A stretch of DNA of 5,897 nucleotides from Methanosarcinales archaeon (GTDB taxonomy: Archaea; Halobacteriota; Syntropharchaeia; Alkanophagales; Methanospirareceae), in NCBI GenBank assembly GCA_009618475.1, contig WJOV01000087.1, positions 1 to 5,897 of the forward strand, written 5' to 3'. Positions 1-5,821 of this stretch are shown here, one piece after another. A model generated the notes under the pieces. It saw nothing but the letters and a program-made list of their open reading frames with translations, did not search any database and had not been told where the DNA came from. The position numbers and the translations under genes are program-made. How positions within the stretch are numbered: position 1 is the first letter of the stretch; each line of letters begins with the position of its first letter.

Positions 1-150
1 GAGAACGTGTTAGAGAAGCTGAAGCTAAATCCCGTAGAGGTGGTTGTGCTGCGTGATGGAAAGCCAGTGCCGGAGGATGAAAAAGTGGATGTTACTAAAA
101 ATAAAGGAGAGCTAAGTATAACAGTCATCAGAATCGTGTCGGGAGGATGA
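1..150 (+). CDS. 3' end of ubiquitin-like / ThiS-MoaD-family beta-grasp protein (SAMP- or Urm1-like)
   Basis: The frame is open from base 1 to a TGA at 148-150 and encodes the last 49 residues of a protein whose start lies left of the window. The visible part reads as the second half of a small beta-grasp fold: a helix end (VLEKLKLNP), a strand (VEVVVLRDGKPV), an acidic turn (PEDEKVD) and a final strand running into IRIVSGG. The free C-terminal Gly-Gly is the hallmark of ThiS, MoaD, Urm1 and the archaeal small modifier proteins. In these families it is adenylylated by an E1-like enzyme, then carries sulfur as a thiocarboxylate for tRNA thiolation or cofactor synthesis, or is joined to lysines of target proteins. 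The RDGKPVPEDE plus VSGG pattern favours the archaeal SAMP2/Urm1-like group over classical MoaD or ThiS, but the partial sequence does not settle this. No E1 or thiolase partner is visible, since the upstream region is outside the window. The assignment to a Gly-Gly beta-grasp protein is fairly secure and the exact subtype is not. Confidence 0.8.
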   Translation, partial: ENVLEKLKLNPVEVVVLRDGKPVPEDEKVDVTKNKGELSITVIRIVSGG

Positions 151-162
151 GGTAAAAGGAGA

Positions 163-2538
163 TTAGCATCCCTTGATTTCTTTAATCCAATTTGGCTGCT
201 CTGGTATGTTTTCAGAGTTCAACATTTCTCTCCATTTCTCATCTGTCAATCTATCGCTCATCGGGTGCTTGAATTCATAATAACTCATGACTGGACCTGC
301 ACCGACAACAATTTGTCCATCGGGTTGTTTATAGACAACCAAAATCAAATCCACTTTGCCAACGCCTTCCTCCAAGACCTTTTCAGTATTTGTATCCGTG
401 TGAACATCAGCAACAATTGTCGTTTGTTTACCTTCTGTATCCACGCCCGCAACTACCGCATCCAAATTTTCACCAAAGTTTCTTATAAACTCATAGTCCT
501 CTTCGGTTAATTCCTGATTCTCTAATTCTTTCTTGCTGATTTCTATTAGCCGGTTTAAAGTGTTTTCGAGACTATTCAGTCTATCCCGGTGTTTGTCCTC
601 CAATACATCTATTTTCTCCAGACCGTTCTTCGTCATCTCAGTTAAAGCGAGCATCCTCGCGTAGAACTCCGGCACCGGCTCAACATAACCGTGAACTGGC
701 TTTGGTTGTGGAGGCATACCCACTCCTTTGGGAGTATAACTCTGTTTAGCATACAGAATTGTGTCATGTCTTAATTCGGTCCATGAGGCTAATGCGGTTT
801 GTAACTCCTTATCCTGCCATGCTTTGGTTTGCATAAATGTAGGATACCCCGCTGGGAACTCCTTGAGTAGTGGCTTTAACGTGTACAACCACGACCAGTA
901 CAGGTTTCTATTCCAATCCGTGACGTTAAACTGGCTAAATTCCTGTTTCAATAAATTCAGTTGCTTCTGGTAACTGGTGTTCTTACCTTCATATTCTGTA
1001 TCTCCATCCTCTTTCAGAATTTCTTCTGCCCTTCCAGAGCCCAGGACTGCCATGACATCCAAACCTCGAGGGAAACATCTTGCCGGTCCCACCGGTGTGT
1101 AACAACAGGTAAATGCTTCTTCGCAATTCGCTCCCACATACAGCCCAACTGCGGGAAAAACCATCTGCTGGAACATATAAGAATCGGGAATGAATCGCTG
1201 TCCCATAAATCTGAAACCCTTTGTTTTAGCCAGGCATTCATGCAATTTCTCTCTCGTAATTGGCGGATAGACCACACAAACACCCGAGCCACCATATATC
1301 TCAGGACTTCTGAGTTTAGCCAATTCTGCTTTAAGTCTCAATATTTTTTCGTCATCTGCAAACTCCGCGGCGTCAAGCTCTGAGCCAAACACTTCATCGA
1401 GGGCTTTTTGATATTCGTATGGCGTTAAGTCATCTGCGGTTCCAACAAAAAAGGCAGTAACAGAATACATCCTTGTCCATAGTTCCTGTGCGGTTTTATT
1501 CCCTACTTCGACTGCTGGTAATTCGGATGCTATTAAAGAAGCCTGAATGGTTGCGATTTTTGCATCTTTTTCCGTTATTAGAGGTGTTTCTATCCCACTG
1601 CATTCACTAATGTCCCCGCCTTTCAAAAGAAAAGCCATCCTTCCATACCACATCATCGCCTTAAAATATCTCTTCAGCTTTTCCGACCTCGTGTAATGCC
1701 CCCTTGGAATATATTGAGAATAATCTTCGCAGCAGCAACATTCATCCTCACAACCCCTATTTGGGTCTGAGTTGAATATGTAACTTGGCTTGAAGCCTTC
1801 GTGTTTCTCTATATTTTCTATCTCTTTATCGACTTCTTCTTTTACATAATCCGGGATAGTGAACTCCACTTTTCTGATAGGCTCTTTCTCTTCATCTTCG
1901 GCGTAGCCCTCTGTCGGCGTCTGCAAAAGCTTTAAAGCAACGGAAAAGTAAGCAACGTTCCTCCTCGCCGCCTCTTTTAGTTCCGGGTCAGTAAACGCTT
2001 CGTAGTCTTCTTTCGATTTCTCCTGCATCGCTTTGCTCATATCCAGGAGCGCATCAAAGAATTCCTTCTCTTCTATATCCTTCAGTATCTCATTGAACTG
2101 TATGTGATATAAGTGAAGCAGTGTGTCGGAGGTTACAAAAATAGGAATGTCCTTCTCCTTCATTGTTTTGTATGGTTGGATTATATCATCACCATACCAC
2201 GGTATTATCACGAAGCCGTTGTTTTCCAGCTTTCTTCTTGCATCGTCACCCAAATCGAAATTTGAGTTTATTTTGTTGATGTTTGAGCTGTCACTCAGAT
2301 TTAAAGGTAGCTGATACTGTGGAGCATTTGCGGTAACGGAAAAACCTTTCAGTTCGTATGACAATGCGAGGGCGAGTTTTGGGTTGGCAGATGCCGCTGA
2401 TGTAAGTGCGGGGATTGATATTGTGGTAGCGTTTTCACCCGGTTGCGCTCTCTCTTCAATATCAATGCAGCCGGTAATAAAAACTATTACTGCTAAGATT
2501 CCTATCGCAATTAAGATTTTTGCCCTTCTGGTTCTCAT
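163..2538 (-). CDS. DUF3160-family surface lipoprotein of unknown function
   Basis: This 791-residue protein starts at the only ATG available, because an in-frame stop lies five codons upstream. Residues 1-24 form a lipoprotein signal: a basic start (MRTRRAK), a hydrophobic stretch, then the lipobox ITGC with Cys24 as the predicted lipidated residue. The mature protein is therefore probably tethered outside the membrane. From about residue 80 to the end it matches what I recognise as DUF3160. The blocks are FVTSDTLLHLYHI (134-146), GHYTRSEKLKRYFKAMMWYGR (280-300), QRFIPDSYMFQ (447-457), PRGLDVMAVLGS (490-501), YWSWLYTLKPLL (547-558), the WTELRHDTILYAKQSY region (586-601), VADVHTDTN (709-717) and EFKHPMSDRLT (755-765). 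The family has no established biochemical role, and no catalytic motif can be named with confidence. An unusual cluster, Cys263 and Cys267-270, sits in an insert before the GHYTRSE block. Residues 640-690 are helical and charged, and the last residue is Cys791. No clear Shine-Dalgarno precedes the start, and a TATA-like box at 2576-2583 predicts a leader of only about 16 bases. The gene converges on the Gly-Gly protein gene, 12 bases away. Confidence 0.9.
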   Translation of the reverse strand: MRTRRAKILIAIGILAVIVFITGCIDIEERAQPGENATTISIPALTSAASANPKLALALSYELKGFSVTANAPQYQLPLNLSDSSNINKINSNFDLGDDARRKLENNGFVIIPWYGDDIIQPYKTMKEKDIPIFVTSDTLLHLYHIQFNEILKDIEEKEFFDALLDMSKAMQEKSKEDYEAFTDPELKEAARRNVAYFSVALKLLQTPTEGYAEDEEKEPIRKVEFTIPDYVKEEVDKEIENIEKHEGFKPSYIFNSDPNRGCEDECCCCEDYSQYIPRGHYTRSEKLKRYFKAMMWYGRMAFLLKGGDISECSGIETPLITEKDAKIATIQASLIASELPAVEVGNKTAQELWTRMYSVTAFFVGTADDLTPYEYQKALDEVFGSELDAAEFADDEKILRLKAELAKLRSPEIYGGSGVCVVYPPITREKLHECLAKTKGFRFMGQRFIPDSYMFQQMVFPAVGLYVGANCEEAFTCCYTPVGPARCFPRGLDVMAVLGSGRAEEILKEDGDTEYEGKNTSYQKQLNLLKQEFSQFNVTDWNRNLYWSWLYTLKPLLKEFPAGYPTFMQTKAWQDKELQTALASWTELRHDTILYAKQSYTPKGVGMPPQPKPVHGYVEPVPEFYARMLALTEMTKNGLEKIDVLEDKHRDRLNSLENTLNRLIEISKKELENQELTEEDYEFIRNFGENLDAVVAGVDTEGKQTTIVADVHTDTNTEKVLEEGVGKVDLILVVYKQPDGQIVVGAGPVMSYYEFKHPMSDRLTDEKWREMLNSENIPEQPNWIKEIKGC
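2467..2538 (-). other. Lipoprotein signal peptide with lipobox (residues 1-24)
   Basis: The first 24 codons give a positively charged start (MRTRRAK), about 14 hydrophobic residues and a lipobox ending in Ile-Thr-Gly-Cys. The following residues (IDIEERAQPGENATT) are polar and low in complexity, typical of a flexible tether. Archaeal lipoproteins use the same sequence pattern as bacterial ones. There is no twin-arginine consensus (the two arginines lack the S/T-RR-x-F-L-K context), so Sec export is more likely. That is an inference from sequence pattern alone. Confidence 0.8.
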
Positions 2539-2575
2539 CTCTTGATATTTTTAATCTACTTAACTCTTGTAGTGG

Positions 2576-2583
2576 TTATATAA
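2576..2583 (-). promoter_or_regulatory. TATA-like box for the DUF3160 gene
   Basis: Read on the minus strand, TTATATAA is preceded by a purine-rich GAAAATC that could serve as a BRE. Its centre is about 42 bases before the DUF3160 ATG, so initiation roughly 25 bases downstream would leave a leader of about 16 nucleotides. This suggests the lipoprotein gene can be transcribed independently of thrS just upstream. The box is itself a palindrome, so its direction is taken from gene position. Confidence 0.5.
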
Positions 2584-2595
2584 GATTTTCCTAAG

Positions 2596-2613
2596 CTACG
2601 AATCAATTCGTAG
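2596..2613. repeat. 18-base interrupted palindrome between thrS and the DUF3160 gene
   Basis: CTACGAA (2596-2602) and TTCGTAG (2607-2613) are perfect inverted arms of 7 bases around a 4-base spacer. The element lies 24 bases beyond the thrS stop and 12 bases upstream of the DUF3160 TATA-like box. It could be an operator for a dimeric regulator acting on the DUF3160 promoter, or a hairpin at the end of the thrS transcript. No T-run follows on the minus strand, which makes an intrinsic terminator less likely. Confidence 0.4.
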
Positions 2614-2637
2614 TTATCGGATTCACTAACGTGACCT

Positions 2638-4548
2638 TCATCCACCTACAAACTTCGTCCTTTCTGACAACCTGTAAGAAACCGGCAATCGCCAGAAAGG
2701 TTTGTTTTTTAACCCTTCCTCAATCCGCTCTTTCAATGCGGAAACATCCATTTCTACCTTTTGCTTCTTGTCGCTCGATTCCTCCCTTATGGTAACGTTC
2801 AACGTCTTCTTCTCCACTTCTTTATTCCCCACCACTGCAACGTAAGGAATCCACTCACGACCCGCATCCCTTATCTTCTTTGACACCGTCTCCTCACGGT
2901 CGTCCACATCCACCCTTATCCCGGTTAGCAGCGGAAGAACCCCCTCAACGTATTCCAAATGCCGCTCTGCCACTGGAATTATCCTCAGTTGTGTAGGAGA
3001 AAGCCATAGCGGAAGCATCGGCAGAACTCCTCCTTCCTTATCCAGATACGCCTTCTCTAACAACGCATACATGCACCTCTCTATCGCTCCGCTTGGAGAG
3101 CAATGAAGTATAATAGGGCGGTTCTCCTTACCATTCGCATCCACGTATTTTATGCCATATCGTTCCGCATTCTCCACGTCTATCTGGACGGTGGACAATG
3201 CCGATGCTTTTTCCAACGCATCCACGAAATTAAACTCAAACTTAAGCACGAAATAGAAAAACCGCTGGTCCCACATCTCTATCAGCACTGGCTTCCCTGC
3301 TATTCTCACCAATTCCTCTATAAACCTCTTATTTGCATCGTCGTCGTAGAACTCCTTTGTAAATCTTATCGCAACTTCATAGTCCTTCGATGAAAATCCT
3401 ATGCCCTCTAAAACTCGCATACACAGTTCATATTGCTTCTTGAACTCCTCCAACGCTTCTCCCATGTCCTTACAGAAAGTGTGCATGTCCGGCATCGTGA
3501 ACTTTCTCAAACGACGAAGACCTACAAGTTCACCTCTTTTTTCCTTCCTGAAAGACGAAGCGAGCTCGAAAATCTTCAGCGGCAAGTTTTTATACGACAT
3601 GCTCATGTCCTTTCCCATAAGGAACTGCCCGAAGCAAGCAGAAAACCGTAAGAACAAATCCGGCTTACCTACTTTACCTACCATTGAATACTGCCTCGCA
3701 GGAAACCGCTCAAGGTAATCCTTCAGCGATGGATGTTCCGTACTATACATTATTGGCGTCTCTACCTCCGCAGCACCATATTCAGCCACTGAATTCCTGA
3801 CGTAATCCTCCAATAACGTTTTTATCAACTTACCCTTGGGATAAAACCTTAAATTCCCTGGATCGGAGGAGGATTCATAATCCGCTATTTCTAACCGCTT
3901 CATAAGCTCCACATGCGGCGGTATCTTATCCACGGCTCTTCTTTTCTCACTTTCATACACGAAGAACTTCCGTAAATTCTCTTGTTCTTCTACAAATTCA
4001 AAATCAGCCGTCCTTATAAGGTTCCCTTTTTCATCCATAAAGAAGAAATGAGATTCCGCCTTCTCCTCTGCTTCTAACGCCTTTGACTTCTTTTCTACCT
4101 CTGCTTCTTCTGCTTCCGCACCTTCACGAACCTTTATTTTCCTTGATAGCTCGGATAACGGATGCCCTTTGCATCGCAGCGTAAACGATTTATACCATCC
4201 AAAAGGCGCCCTCTTTACTTCCACACCTCTTGAAAGCAATTCATTCTCCATCTCTCGCAATATCTCTATGCTCCTCCCCGGCGAAGCCAGCTCAGAGCTT
4301 AAATGCGCATACGGATACAAAACAATTCTTTCCGCGTTGACCTTATTGAAAACAGAAATAGCTTCTTCCGACGCTTTTTCTACCACGTATCTTGCATCTT
4401 TCTCGTCTTCTCTTTCCACTGCAATGAAAACGACCAATGCTTCTTCTACCCGCTCATTCCTACTCGATTCGCTAATAGGCTCGGCAACTCGCGTTTTCTC
4501 CTTCGCTTCGTATTCTATATAATCCGAATGTATGAACAGCAGTTGCAA
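2638..4548 (-). CDS. thrS: Threonyl-tRNA synthetase, archaeal type
   Basis: This 636-residue enzyme attaches threonine to tRNA-Thr in the cytoplasm. Residues 1-140 are the archaea-specific N-terminal editing domain with a D-aminoacyl-tRNA-deacylase-like fold, opening with LLFIHSDYIEYE. His82, Lys120 and Glu133 sit where the residues described as important for removing misattached serine are found in Pyrococcus ThrRS (H83, K121, E134 from memory). The class II catalytic core covers about 200-510: motif 1 around VETPIMY with Pro265, motif 2 from Phe333-Arg334 through GLRRLRKFTMPDMHTFC, and motif 3 with Gly487 to Arg491. Cys305, His356 and His482 match the zinc ligands that select threonine. The anticodon-binding domain follows from about 515, beginning WLSPTQLRIIPV. 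Residues 141-166 form a Glu/Ala/Lys-rich linker that looks longer than usual. The start is a TTG, chosen because GAGGTG lies 7 bases upstream, no in-frame ATG or GTG precedes it before a stop, and the N-terminus then aligns with archaeal ThrRS proteins. The gene is complete and all key residues are intact. Confidence 0.97.
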   Translation of the reverse strand: MQLLFIHSDYIEYEAKEKTRVAEPISESSRNERVEEALVVFIAVEREDEKDARYVVEKASEEAISVFNKVNAERIVLYPYAHLSSELASPGRSIEILREMENELLSRGVEVKRAPFGWYKSFTLRCKGHPLSELSRKIKVREGAEAEEAEVEKKSKALEAEEKAESHFFFMDEKGNLIRTADFEFVEEQENLRKFFVYESEKRRAVDKIPPHVELMKRLEIADYESSSDPGNLRFYPKGKLIKTLLEDYVRNSVAEYGAAEVETPIMYSTEHPSLKDYLERFPARQYSMVGKVGKPDLFLRFSACFGQFLMGKDMSMSYKNLPLKIFELASSFRKEKRGELVGLRRLRKFTMPDMHTFCKDMGEALEEFKKQYELCMRVLEGIGFSSKDYEVAIRFTKEFYDDDANKRFIEELVRIAGKPVLIEMWDQRFFYFVLKFEFNFVDALEKASALSTVQIDVENAERYGIKYVDANGKENRPIILHCSPSGAIERCMYALLEKAYLDKEGGVLPMLPLWLSPTQLRIIPVAERHLEYVEGVLPLLTGIRVDVDDREETVSKKIRDAGREWIPYVAVVGNKEVEKKTLNVTIREESSDKKQKVEMDVSALKERIEEGLKNKPFWRLPVSYRLSERTKFVGG

Positions 4549-4555
4549 TTTTTCG

Positions 4556-4561
4556 CACCTC
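4556..4561 (-). promoter_or_regulatory. Shine-Dalgarno that fixes the TTG start of thrS
   Basis: On the minus strand GAGGTG ends 7 bases before the TTG at 4546-4548. It is a strong match to the archaeal 16S rRNA 3' end and the only such site near the gene start. It supports TTG as the real initiation codon. It also indicates that thrS has a translated leader, unlike its DUF3160 and PAC2 neighbours, which show no Shine-Dalgarno. Confidence 0.75.
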
Positions 4562-4645
4562 TTCTTTATCCTGAGAATGTATAATGTCTTAGTTTCTCTA
4601 TACTAAAATCTTATTTTTTCTATGGAACTAAACAAATATAAAATA

Positions 4646-4653
4646 TTTATAAA
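4646..4653. promoter_or_regulatory. Palindromic TATA-like box TTTATAAA in the divergent region
   Basis: TTTATAAA is its own reverse complement and is the best TATA consensus match in the gap. It lies about 100 bases from each start codon, so either gene, or both, could use it. Its assignment to thrS is preferred because PAC2 has a closer candidate at about 4708-4715. Confidence 0.4.
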
Positions 4654-4707
4654 GTGGTTAGAAAAGAAAATTCAATCGTTTGAAATAAAAATAGTAACCG
4701 TAGAAGA

Positions 4708-4715
4708 TTTTAAAT
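4708..4715 (+). promoter_or_regulatory. Candidate TATA box for the PAC2 gene
   Basis: TTTTAAAT is preceded by a purine-rich AGAAGA that could act as a BRE, and lies about 50 bases before the ATG at 4762. Initiation about 25 bases downstream would yield a short leader without a Shine-Dalgarno, matching the absence of one before this ATG. Confidence 0.4.
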
Positions 4716-4761
4716 AGCACTGAAGTGAAATAAATGTAATTAATTGTAAAAGAACTAAAAA

Positions 4762-5478
4762 ATGGCAATAAAAATAGACGTATATAACTCCAAAGATTTA
4801 GACCTTCGAGGTGCGACGGTAGTAGATGGTTTTTCGAGCGCGAGTATAATAGGTTCAATTGTAGCGAATTACCTTGTTGAAACCTTAATACTCGATCAAA
4901 TTAGCGTTTTGGACTCCGATGACTTCCCGCCCGTCTCTATCGTATCTGAGTCAAAACCAAAATATCCGGCGAGAATATTTGCCGATGAGAAGAAGAAAAT
5001 AGTGGTGTTTTTGTCAGAGTTCAATCCTGCGAACCACCCCGTAAGACCCATAGCAAATACAATACTCTCGTGGGCTGAAGAAAATAAATGCGTGCGAATA
5101 ATCACGGCAGAAGGAGTCTTAACCAAAGAACCTATATCCGATAAAGAGCACAGGGTGTACGGTGTTGGGAACGTAGAGCGTGCTAGAGAAGACCTTATAA
5201 GGCTCGAGCTTCAACAATTAAGGACCGGCATCATCACGGGTATTTCCGCTGCATTGTTAAACGAAGGTATGAGAATGGATTTTGACGTTATTTGTTTATT
5301 GGCTGAAGTCAATTCAAATCCCGGAATTCCCGACGTCACAGCACCGGCAAAGGTGATAGAAGTAATTAATAAGCTACTTCCAACCGTTAAGATAGACGTA
5401 GAGCCATTATATAGAGAAGCGCAAAAAATTGAAGCTTGGATTAAAGAGCAACACGAGCCTTCGCAAATGTTTGGATGA
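4762..5478 (+). CDS. PAC2-family protein (archaeal proteasome assembly chaperone family)
   Basis: This 238-residue protein reads as a complete member of the PAC2 family, which in archaea includes the PbaA/PbaB-type proteins that bind 20S proteasome alpha subunits and in eukaryotes includes the Pba1-Pba2 assembly chaperones. Recognisable features are GATVVDGFSSASIIGSIVANYL (17-38), FPPVSIV (55-61), the core strand KIVVFLSEFNP (79-89) followed by an ILSWAEENK helix, the glycine turn around GIITGISAALLNEG (156-169), and SNPGIPDVTAPAKVIEVINKLL (185-206). A charged C-terminal helix ends in Met-Phe-Gly. Proteasome-binding members carry a terminal hydrophobic-Tyr-any (HbYX) motif, and this tail keeps the pattern with Phe in place of Tyr. 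A proteasome-related role is therefore likely but not shown. The ATG start is preceded by A-rich sequence without a Shine-Dalgarno. The gene diverges from thrS, and nothing else on its strand follows within 350 bases, so it is probably monocistronic. Confidence 0.9.
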   Translation: MAIKIDVYNSKDLDLRGATVVDGFSSASIIGSIVANYLVETLILDQISVLDSDDFPPVSIVSESKPKYPARIFADEKKKIVVFLSEFNPANHPVRPIANTILSWAEENKCVRIITAEGVLTKEPISDKEHRVYGVGNVERAREDLIRLELQQLRTGIITGISAALLNEGMRMDFDVICLLAEVNSNPGIPDVTAPAKVIEVINKLLPTVKIDVEPLYREAQKIEAWIKEQHEPSQMFG

Positions 5479-5483
5479 ACGTG

Positions 5484-5499
5484 CTTTTAATATAATATT
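5484..5499 (+). terminator. Possible T-rich termination site after the PAC2 gene
   Basis: CTTTTAATATAATATT begins 6 bases after the PAC2 stop. Archaeal RNA polymerase can terminate at T-rich tracts without a hairpin, so this is a reasonable place for the transcript to end. The T-run is short and interrupted, and the call rests on composition and position only. Confidence 0.25.
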
Positions 5500-5633
5500 A
5501 CCCGCTGTTTACACGCATCGAAGTATCCATCATGATAATTCGTGAGCAAGTATAACGCTTCTTTTATTGTTAGAGCGGAATAAGGTATTTGTAATACGTC
5601 CTCCCTTTTTTTGTTTCGCTCAATCACTAACAT
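5487..5633 (-). CDS. Small hypothetical protein (48 residues), convergent with PAC2
   Basis: An ATG at 5631-5633 opens 48 codons closed by TAA at 5487-5489. The peptide has a charged start (MLVIERNKKRED) and then IPYSALTIKEALYLLTNYHD, which would form an amphipathic helix, and ends GYFDACKQRVILY. The composition is balanced and rich in aliphatic and aromatic residues spaced as in a small folded protein, unlike the low-complexity products of the other frames here. I do not recognise the family. No Shine-Dalgarno precedes the ATG. A weak TA-rich element (about 5655-5664) lies at a distance that would suit a leaderless transcript. The stop lies 9 bases beyond the PAC2 stop on the opposite strand, so the two would be tightly convergent. 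Because a 48-codon frame can occur by chance, this could be spurious, or a decayed fragment of a larger gene. Confidence 0.45.
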   Translation of the reverse strand: MLVIERNKKREDVLQIPYSALTIKEALYLLTNYHDGYFDACKQRVILY

Positions 5634-5684
5634 AATCTTTTAGATGGTGTACGGTGCATATTAGCTTTTCGGGTGCGTTTCCAC

Positions 5685-5700
5685 TGGAGAGTGTTCTCCA
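5685..5700. repeat. Short perfect stem-loop
   Basis: TGGAGA (5685-5690) and TCTCCA (5695-5700) pair perfectly around a GTGT loop. A-rich sequence follows on the plus strand and no T-run follows on either strand, so it does not look like an intrinsic terminator. It could be a small operator or chance; a 6-base stem is weak evidence. Confidence 0.25.
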
Positions 5701-5750
5701 AAAATAGTGCATGAAAATCGTATAAAAACCGACAATCATATCCTAACTGA

Positions 5751-5760
5751 ATATTTAAAA
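5751..5760 (+). promoter_or_regulatory. Candidate TATA box for the right-edge gene
   Basis: ATATTTAAAA lies about 80 bases before the GTG at 5836. Initiation near 5780 would give a leader of about 55 bases containing the purine-rich Shine-Dalgarno region. It stands out as TA-rich against more GC-balanced sequence to its right. Confidence 0.35.
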
Positions 5761-5821
5761 ACAGAGATACGAGGTTGTGTATTCGTTCGAGGGATAGGGC
5801 TATCGGATGGCGCAGAGGAAA

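Larger units (their letters stand above)
4549..4761. promoter_or_regulatory. AT-rich divergent intergenic region between thrS and the PAC2 gene
   Basis: These 213 bases hold the promoters of both flanking genes and no convincing ORF. A self-complementary TATA-like box TTTATAAA lies at 4646-4653 and could serve thrS on the minus strand, leaving a leader of roughly 75 bases. Further TA-rich minus-strand candidates lie nearer thrS at about 4598-4609. For PAC2, GATTTTAAATA (about 4706-4716) would give a leader of roughly 24 bases. No T-box-like or other structured riboregulator was recognised in the thrS leader. Confidence 0.55.

Noticed and set aside
961..1383. 140-codon plus-strand ORF opposite the DUF3160 gene
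   Set aside because: It lies wholly antisense to conserved DUF3160 blocks, and its Cys/Phe/Ser/His-rich product is typical of a reverse-frame shadow.
2638..2652. Gly-Gly at the C-terminus of ThrRS (FVGG) as a possible modifier tail
   Set aside because: Archaeal ThrRS proteins commonly end in a similar FVG motif and nothing about this protein is ubiquitin-like. The diglycine is coincidental.
4169..4584. Two overlapping plus-strand ORFs (117 and 93 codons) opposite the start of thrS
   Set aside because: They are antisense to the intact editing domain of ThrRS. The Ser/Thr- and Phe/Arg-rich products show no independent coding signature.
4658..4858. 66-codon minus-strand ORF spanning the thrS-PAC2 gap
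   Set aside because: It is Phe/Tyr/Leu/Ser-rich from AT-rich DNA, overlaps the PAC2 start in antisense and both promoters, and has no ribosome-binding site worth noting.
5783..5815. GTTCGAGG resembling a tRNA T-loop
   Set aside because: The flanking bases do not form the 5-base T-stem, and no acceptor, D or anticodon arms can be drawn around it.
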